NCBI GenBank assembly: GCA_964551435.1
Contig: CAZKBS010000020.1
Span: forward strand, 1-31,589
Length of the DNA stretch: 31,589 nucleotides
Reading direction: 5' to 3'
Origin: UBA2020 sp964551435
GTDB taxonomy: Bacteria > Pseudomonadota > Alphaproteobacteria > Micavibrionales > UBA2020
The notes beneath the pieces were generated by a model, which ran no database searches, was not told the DNA's origin, and was given only the letters and a program-made list of their open reading frames with translations. Of this stretch, positions 31,589-31,589 are shown piece by piece. The number at the start of each line of letters is the position of its first letter. Position 1 is the first letter of the stretch. The translations under genes and the position numbers were made by a program.

Positions 31589-31589
31589 T

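Overview
The window looks like a chromosomal contig from an alphaproteobacterium. It is GC-rich by eye, most genes sit in short operons, it carries a DUF1489 gene (a family largely confined to Alphaproteobacteria), and it has a membrane-lipid/photolyase cluster similar to the singlet-oxygen regulon of Rhodobacter. I cannot name a genus. No rRNA, tRNA, CRISPR array or phage module was seen.

Layout. Both ends carry the same 54-bp sequence in inverted orientation (1-54 and 31535-31588). The left copy cuts into the N-terminus of a TpsA-type secreted adhesin. Next come a small membrane protein (733-1314) and a leftward pair: a three-part tyrosyl-tRNA synthetase (synthetase + acetyltransferase-like domain + charged coiled coil) and a separate GNAT acetyltransferase. 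Divergent from these is an alpha/beta-hydrolase-like gene. From 5457 to 6625 lies a nest of small palindromic repeats: two REPIN-like hairpin doublets and, between them, a GIY-YIG nuclease gene bounded by the same palindrome as inverted ends. A leftward housekeeping block follows (ndh, prmB, cytidine-deaminase-like, dusB), then a rightward mltF-like lytic transglycosylase and a yceI - cytochrome b561 - yceI operon. After that come tag, a PQQ-dependent sugar dehydrogenase, recQ, a transglutaminase-like gene, a TPR-like protein, yaiI, and a leftward PhoD-like phosphatase/DUF1489 pair.

The right third (21433-31280) is rightward and tightly packed: an OmpR-type regulator and sensor kinase, then an eight-gene set (flavin amine-oxidase-like protein, DUF1365, Cfa-like methyltransferase, chalcone-isomerase-like protein, GPH/MFS transporter, DUF3833 lipoprotein, SDR, iron-sulfur photolyase). 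Several stop/start overlaps argue for one transcript. In relatives, similar genes modify unsaturated membrane acyl chains (cyclopropane or furan fatty acids) and repair light damage, usually under RpoE/ChrR. Here a two-component system sits in that place.

The observations I rate highest are the GIY-YIG/palindrome cassette with its non-autonomous relatives, the TyrRS fusion, and the two-component-linked lipid/photolyase cluster. Two genes (PhoD-like and mltF-like) show possible frameshifts at simple-sequence tracts. These could be slippage or assembly error.
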